Below, one piece after another: positions 51,931 through 55,755 of a stretch of DNA of 55,755 nt. The DNA comes from Myxococcaceae bacterium (GTDB lineage: Bacteria; Myxococcota; Myxococcia; Myxococcales; Myxococcaceae), in NCBI GenBank assembly GCA_019694595.1, contig JAIBBQ010000021.1, positions 1-55,755 on the forward strand. Direction: 5' to 3'. Under the pieces are notes generated by a model. The model saw only the letters and a program-made list of their open reading frames with translations. It was not told where the DNA came from and searched no databases. Each line of letters opens with the position of its first letter. Position 1 is the first letter of the stretch. Position numbers and translations under genes: made by a program.

Positions 51931-53127
51931 TCAGCCCTGGGTGTTTCCCGACGGCGAGAAGCCTTGCGTCTCCACCGCCGACACCTCGGCCGACGTCTCG
52001 ACTTCCACCACCGAGCCCGAGCCCGGCGGCGGAGGCGGCGCCATGCTGGTCCGGTTCCGCGCGGTGTCCTTGCTGGCGCTGAGCGCCTTCTCGGCGTTGC
52101 GCAGCAGGTCCTTCACCACCAGCGCATCGCCGGGCCCCACCGAGACCACGCCCGCGGAGAAGCTCACCCGCACCTGGCTGTCGGAGACGACCATCGGCCG
52201 CGCCGCGAGGCGGTGCCGCAGGCGCTCCAGCAGGCTCACCGCCTGCGGGCCTTCGCACTCGTCGAGCACCAGCAGGAACTCGTCGCCCCCGCACCGGCCG
52301 ATGAAGTCCGAGGCGCGGATCTCCGAGTTGATGCAGTTGACGAGCATCTCCAGCACCTCGTCGCCCGCCCCGCGGCCGTAGCCGTCGTTGATGGACTTGA
52401 AGTGGTCGACGTCGAACATCACCAGCGACACCGGCGCGAGCGAGCGGGCGCGCATCGCGCACAGGGTCTCGAGCCGCGCTTCCAGCGCCGGCCGCGCGAG
52501 CGCGCCGGTGAGCCAGTCCTGGGTGGACTGCGCCGCGGCCTTCTCACGCCAGGTCTCCACCACCTGCGACGCGGCGAGCGCCAGGCCGGTGGCGAGCGCC
52601 ATCACCAGCGCGGGGCCGTCGACGCCCTGGGGCGCCTCGCCCGAGAGCATGGTGGTGAGCACCACGTGCACCACGAAGCTGCCGGCGATGGGCACCGCCG
52701 CCGCGCTCGCCCCCTTGGGCATGGTGAGCGCCCACGCCCAGGCGACGGGCACCAGCCCCATGCCGAGCGCGGTGCCGAGCCCCCCGGCCGCCGCGGACAC
52801 CACCGCGCCGCCCACCGCGAGCCCGAGACAGAGCAACAGGCCCAGCAGCTGCGGCCGCTGCACCTCCGACTTGCGGACCTGGGAGAGCGCGAGGAAGCCG
52901 CAGGCCACCAGCAGCGCGAGCCCGCCCGCCACCTTGGGCGCCCAGTTCGGCAGCGCGCCGGGGTGACCGGTGCGGAAGAGCGCCACGTCGGCGACCACCA
53001 GCGCCAGCGCTGCCACCGAGGCGAAGAGGCTCAGGCGCCCGAGTCCGGACGCGGCGAGCTTGTGAATCTCCCACTCGGAGTACACCCGGCCGTCGTGGCC
53101 GCGGAAAGCGCGAGAAGGGAAGGCCAT
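51931..53127 (-). CDS. Membrane diguanylate cyclase (GGDEF)
   Basis: 398 aa. About six membrane helices between residues 30 and 190 form an unrecognised sensor. The GGDEF domain (about 200-365) has DWLTGALARPALEARL, FDVDHFKSINDGYGRGAGDEVL and an intact GGDEF at 280-284. Arg271 and Asp274 of the RxxD product-inhibition site lie exactly five residues before it, so the enzyme should be active and feedback-controlled by c-di-GMP. The cytoplasmic C-terminal tail is Pro/Ser-rich. It stands alone; no phosphodiesterase or PilZ gene is adjacent. Confidence 0.93.
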   Translation of the reverse strand: MAFPSRAFRGHDGRVYSEWEIHKLAASGLGRLSLFASVAALALVVADVALFRTGHPGALPNWAPKVAGGLALLVACGFLALSQVRKSEVQRPQLLGLLLCLGLAVGGAVVSAAAGGLGTALGMGLVPVAWAWALTMPKGASAAAVPIAGSFVVHVVLTTMLSGEAPQGVDGPALVMALATGLALAASQVVETWREKAAAQSTQDWLTGALARPALEARLETLCAMRARSLAPVSLVMFDVDHFKSINDGYGRGAGDEVLEMLVNCINSEIRASDFIGRCGGDEFLLVLDECEGPQAVSLLERLRHRLAARPMVVSDSQVRVSFSAGVVSVGPGDALVVKDLLRNAEKALSASKDTARNRTSMAPPPPPGSGSVVEVETSAEVSAVETQGFSPSGNTQG

Positions 53128-53178
53128 GGGGAGCTCCGCTGACGTGCGGAAAGGTGAGCCTACAGCGGCGGGCAGGGT

Positions 53179-53826
53179 TCAGTCTCGTTTGTCGCCCACC
53201 ACCGAGCGCTTCCATGCCGGGTGCGCCGCGAGCAAGGCCAGCGCCTTCTCGAGCAGCGTCTTGCCCGGCTCCATCCGGTGCCAGGTCGACGCGCCCGACG
53301 GGTGGGGCAGCGGCACCACGTCGCAGCGGTGACCGAGCCACTTCACGCGGTGCGAGGTGCCCACCACCTCGGCCAGCGGCCGCGGCCCGCCCAGCACCTG
53401 GGCAATCGCCAGCGCGCCGATGGGAATCACCAGCGCGGGGCGGATCAGCTCCACCTCCTGCTCGAGCCAGGTGCGGCAGCGCGCCGCCTCGTCCTTGCTC
53501 GGGGGCCGGTCGCCTCCGCCCTTCGCCTTCCCCGGGAAGCAGCGCGCCACCGCCGCGAAGTACAGCCGCTCGCGCACCCGCGCCTCGCCGGCCCCGCAGT
53601 GCGCCTCGAGCCAGGAAAAGAGCGTCTTGCCCGCGGTCCAGGCGAAGGGCCGGCCGATGGCGCCTTCGCGCGGCCCCGGCGCTTGCCCGAGCACGAAGAC
53701 GTCGGTGTCCAGCGCGGGGCCGTGCACCACCGGGCCCACGACCTTGGGACACGCGGTGCAGCCGTCGAGCCTGCGATGGAGCGCCTTCAGCGCGGCGAGG
53801 TCGACCCCCGCGGCGCCTGCGCTCAC
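53179..53826 (-). CDS. Fe-S uracil-DNA glycosylase family protein
   Basis: 215 aa. GTG start at 53826 overlaps the stop of the upstream lipoprotein (GTGA). Motif GQAPGPREGAIGRPF (47-61) corresponds to the active-site GEAPG motif of family 4/5 glycosylases; the substrate-binding PHPSG lies near residue 183. Cys23-x2-Cys26, Cys96 and Cys117 can hold a [4Fe-4S] cluster, as in thermostable UDGs. It removes uracil (or a related lesion) from DNA. Exact subfamily undecided: Gln replaces Glu in motif 1. The coupling to a lipoprotein gene is unexplained. Confidence 0.85.
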   Translation of the reverse strand: MSAGAAGVDLAALKALHRRLDGCTACPKVVGPVVHGPALDTDVFVLGQAPGPREGAIGRPFAWTAGKTLFSWLEAHCGAGEARVRERLYFAAVARCFPGKAKGGGDRPPSKDEAARCRTWLEQEVELIRPALVIPIGALAIAQVLGGPRPLAEVVGTSHRVKWLGHRCDVVPLPHPSGASTWHRMEPGKTLLEKALALLAAHPAWKRSVVGDKRD

Positions 53827-54407
53827 TCGCAGCTCGGCATCGACGTCATGATGGGCAGCTCGCAGAACGGCGCGTCCAGCGTGCCCGACGTCTTGTCCTT
53901 CTGGGTGCCGTAGGTGATGTCGAAGCTCCCGCGCACCGAGCCGCCGGTCGACGCGGTGAGCGAGGTCACCTTCACCAGCCCGCTCTGGCCCACCGTCTGC
54001 TCCGCGGTGAGCGTGTTCTTGCAGGTGCCGTCGAGCTTGGCGAAGAACGACTGCGCGTCGTTGCCCGCGGGCAGGCCGCCCTGGCCGGTCATCACCACGA
54101 ACTCGCCCGGGCCGCTCGGCGCGGTGGTCACCAGGTTCGCGTTGACGTTGGCGAGGAAGATGATGGTGTACGTCATGTTCTTGATGGTCCGGTTGCTCTT
54201 GAGCTGCGTGCACAGGCCGGTCTGATCGCCCAGCACCACGCCGAGCCCGTTCACCGTGCCGTTGCTGCTGCGCAGGGGCGAGAAGAACGACTCCTTCACG
54301 CTCAGCGCCGCGCCGCCCACCGTGCCCACGAAGGTCGAGCTGCCCGTGGAAGGACCGCACGCCGCCGCAAGGCACGCCACCGTCAAGGTCGTCAGGAGTC
54401 GGGACAT
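53823..54407 (-). CDS. Small lipoprotein, family unknown
   Basis: 194 aa from ATG 54407; ATG 54416 is in frame three codons earlier. Signal with lipobox AAAC (Cys17). The mature region is Thr/Ser/Val-rich and beta-strand-like (VGTVGGAALSVKESFF, TYTIIFLANVNANLVTTAP, VKVTSLTASTGGSVRGSFDITYG), with four Cys (CTQL, CKNT, CELP, CE at the end) that could make two disulfides. The start codon is embedded behind a 7-bp RNA hairpin (54408-54433). The gene is coupled to the glycosylase gene (GTGA) and divergent from the kinase. Confidence 0.75.
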   Translation of the reverse strand: MSRLLTTLTVACLAAACGPSTGSSTFVGTVGGAALSVKESFFSPLRSSNGTVNGLGVVLGDQTGLCTQLKSNRTIKNMTYTIIFLANVNANLVTTAPSGPGEFVVMTGQGGLPAGNDAQSFFAKLDGTCKNTLTAEQTVGQSGLVKVTSLTASTGGSVRGSFDITYGTQKDKTSGTLDAPFCELPIMTSMPSCE

Positions 54408-54433
54408 GGGCGACATGTACAAAAAAGTCGCCC
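54408..54433 (-). promoter_or_regulatory. 7-bp hairpin directly before a lipoprotein start codon
   Basis: GGGCGAC (54408-54414) and GTCGCCC (54427-54433) pair perfectly around a 12-nt AT-rich loop with six consecutive Ts on the minus strand. The stem ends at the base before ATG 54407 and covers the ribosome-binding region. An alternative stem GCCC/GGGC (54430-54441) competes with it. It may control translation, or act as an operator between the divergent genes. Confidence 0.45.
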
Positions 54434-54519
54434 CAATGGGCAGGGACCCGCGTACGTGGCCTCCACGCCGCGGCCGTTCCCGGCATACTCGCCAGGAAGC
54501 GCCGTTTTCCCCTCTCGCG

Positions 54520-55755
54520 ATGGCCATGCTCGAGCCCACCGCCGTGTCCCGCCCGCGTCCGCCCGACGCGGTGCCCGGCTATCGGCTCGAGAAGCTCCTC
54601 GGCAAGGGCGGCATGGGCGAGGTGCACCTGGCCACCCAGCTGTCGCTCGGCCGCAAGGTGGCGGTGAAGCTCCTGCGCGACGACCTGGCGCGCGACGAGG
54701 CCTTCGTCGCCCGCTTCGAGAAGGAATCAGCCGCGCTCGCCAGCCTCCGCCACCCGAACATCGTCACCCTGCTCGACAAGGGAAAGACCGACGTCACCTA
54801 CTTCCTGGTGATGGAGCTGGTCGAAGGCCCGTCGCTGCGCGAGGTGATGCGCCGGCCCGACTGGGAGCCCCTGCTCGCGCTGCGCCTGTTCGACCAGGTC
54901 GCCCGCGGCGTGGAGTACGCCCACCAGCAGGGCGTCATCCACCGCGACCTGAAGCCCGAGAACATCCTCCTCGACGAGCCGTCGGGCGGCACGCCCAAGG
55001 TGACCGACTTCGGGCTCGCCGGCTTCGACGAGAAGGCCGCCATCCAGCTGCCGCTGACGCAGACCCACATGGCGATGGGCACCGCGTCGTACATGGCGCC
55101 GGAGCAGCAGATCGACGCCCGCTCCGTCGACCACCGCGCCGACATCTACGCGCTGGGCGTGCTGCTCTACGAGTTGCTCACCGGCGAAGTGCCCCGCGGC
55201 ACCTTCCAGCTGCCCTCGGTGCGCAAGCCCGGCGTCGACAAGCGGCTCGACCCCGTCGTCACCCGCTGCCTCAAGCCCGACCCCAAGGACCGCTACCCGT
55301 CGGTCGCCGAGCTGCGCAAGGACCTCGAGGTCGTCCTGCCGACGACGTCGCTGTTGACGCCGTCGCGCCTCACCCGCGGCCAGAAGGCCAAGCTCTGGCT
55401 GCGGCAGGCGGGCCGGGCCGCGGTGCGCACCGCCGAAGGCCTGGTGGTCGTCTCCGCCCTCGCGGTGCTGCTGGTGGCCGCGCTGCGCGACGGCGCGACC
55501 AAGGGCCACCAGAGCGCCGGCCTCGAGCTCACCGTCGACTCCGGCGTGCGCCGCCCGAGCACCGTGGTGGGCCGCCTCGACCGCGACGCGCAGCGCCTCA
55601 CCCTGGGCGAAGGCCCCGACGCGGTGCCCCTGGTGGCGCGCGACCGGCCCGTCGCCGTCGACCGCGGCACCATCGTCTTCGCGGCCCCCGAGGAGCTCAC
55701 CGCGCGCCGCACGCTCCTCGACGCGGTGCCGCCGGGCGACGGGCTGGCGGTGTCC
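54520..55755 (+). CDS. Ser/Thr protein kinase, cut by the window end
   Basis: The first 412 residues are present and the reading frame is open to the last base, so the gene continues. Glycine loop GKGGMGEV (28-35), Lys50 in VAVKLL, catalytic loop HRDLKPEN (141-148), DFG and APEQ are all intact. A membrane helix lies at about 305-325 (EGLVVVSALAVLLVAAL), followed by a periplasmic region (VVGRLDRDAQRLTLGEGPDAVPLVARDRP) whose end is missing. Third Ser/Thr kinase of the window. It is divergent from the lipoprotein at 54407 across 112 bp. Confidence 0.93.
   Translation, partial: MAMLEPTAVSRPRPPDAVPGYRLEKLLGKGGMGEVHLATQLSLGRKVAVKLLRDDLARDEAFVARFEKESAALASLRHPNIVTLLDKGKTDVTYFLVMELVEGPSLREVMRRPDWEPLLALRLFDQVARGVEYAHQQGVIHRDLKPENILLDEPSGGTPKVTDFGLAGFDEKAAIQLPLTQTHMAMGTASYMAPEQQIDARSVDHRADIYALGVLLYELLTGEVPRGTFQLPSVRKPGVDKRLDPVVTRCLKPDPKDRYPSVAELRKDLEVVLPTTSLLTPSRLTRGQKAKLWLRQAGRAAVRTAEGLVVVSALAVLLVAALRDGATKGHQSAGLELTVDSGVRRPSTVVGRLDRDAQRLTLGEGPDAVPLVARDRPVAVDRGTIVFAAPEELTARRTLLDAVPPGDGLAVS

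Overview
The window is about 55.8 kb of very GC-rich, coding-dense bacterial chromosome. It looks myxobacterial (Myxococcota, most like the Myxococcus/Cystobacter/Corallococcus group). This is an inference from several signs: a MYXO-CTERM tail on the first gene; three eukaryote-like Ser/Thr kinases, one with the HRDVSPQN loop; at least ten lipoproteins, several with Gly/Ser linkers; tandem Ig-like (Big_5) lipoproteins; and DUF3014- and GIDE-domain proteins. No insertion sequence, phage gene, CRISPR array or rRNA was seen. No gap between genes exceeds about 235 bp, and many neighbours overlap by 4 bp (ATGA/GTGA), so operons can be read with fair confidence.

Layout. 1-5 kb: a cell-surface jelly-roll protein, a small signal/zinc-ribbon protein followed by an HTTM membrane protein, and a divergent TetR regulator / COQ4-family pair with a palindromic operator. 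4.9-15.4 kb (minus): a carboxylesterase lipoprotein, then a six-gene run read from 15.4 kb down to 6.8 kb: YfbK-type VWA lipoprotein, histidine kinase, response regulator, ABC exporter, MoxR ATPase, degenerate VWA-like protein. 15.5-25 kb: ettA, a secreted amidase, a DUF2135 lipoprotein, a fused FAD-hydroxylase/Old-Yellow-Enzyme, a copper-monooxygenase lipoprotein with a heme motif, and a Ser/Thr kinase. 25-34 kb: glutathione peroxidase, exported hypothetical, short-chain dehydrogenase, heme lipoprotein, large lipoprotein, then a plus-strand run of kinase, membrane protein, orphan siderophore-type ABC ATPase and TonB-like protein.

34-43.4 kb: a beta-propeller lipoprotein, a small hypothetical, an archaemetzincin directly behind tRNA-Gln(TTG), and a plus-strand envelope operon (CsgG/TolB-like exported protein, two tandem Big_5 lipoproteins, DUF3014 protein, OmpA-family protein). 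43.5-47.7 kb: a coupled pair, a cytochrome/carbohydrate-binding lipoprotein and a Tat-exported DUF1501 protein. 47.7-55.8 kb: VOC protein, GIDE-domain membrane protein, Cys-rich lipoprotein, outer-membrane barrel candidate, INSIG-like membrane protein, hypothetical, GGDEF diguanylate cyclase, Fe-S uracil-DNA glycosylase coupled to a lipoprotein, and a Ser/Thr kinase cut by the window end.

The best candidate for an undescribed system is the 6.8-15.4 kb operon, which joins a VWA lipoprotein, a two-component system, an ABC exporter and a MoxR/VWA pair. Next are the TetR/COQ4 switch with a second perfect operator inside the regulator's own coding sequence, and the bacterial INSIG homologue. Functions come from motif reading by eye; no database search was run.
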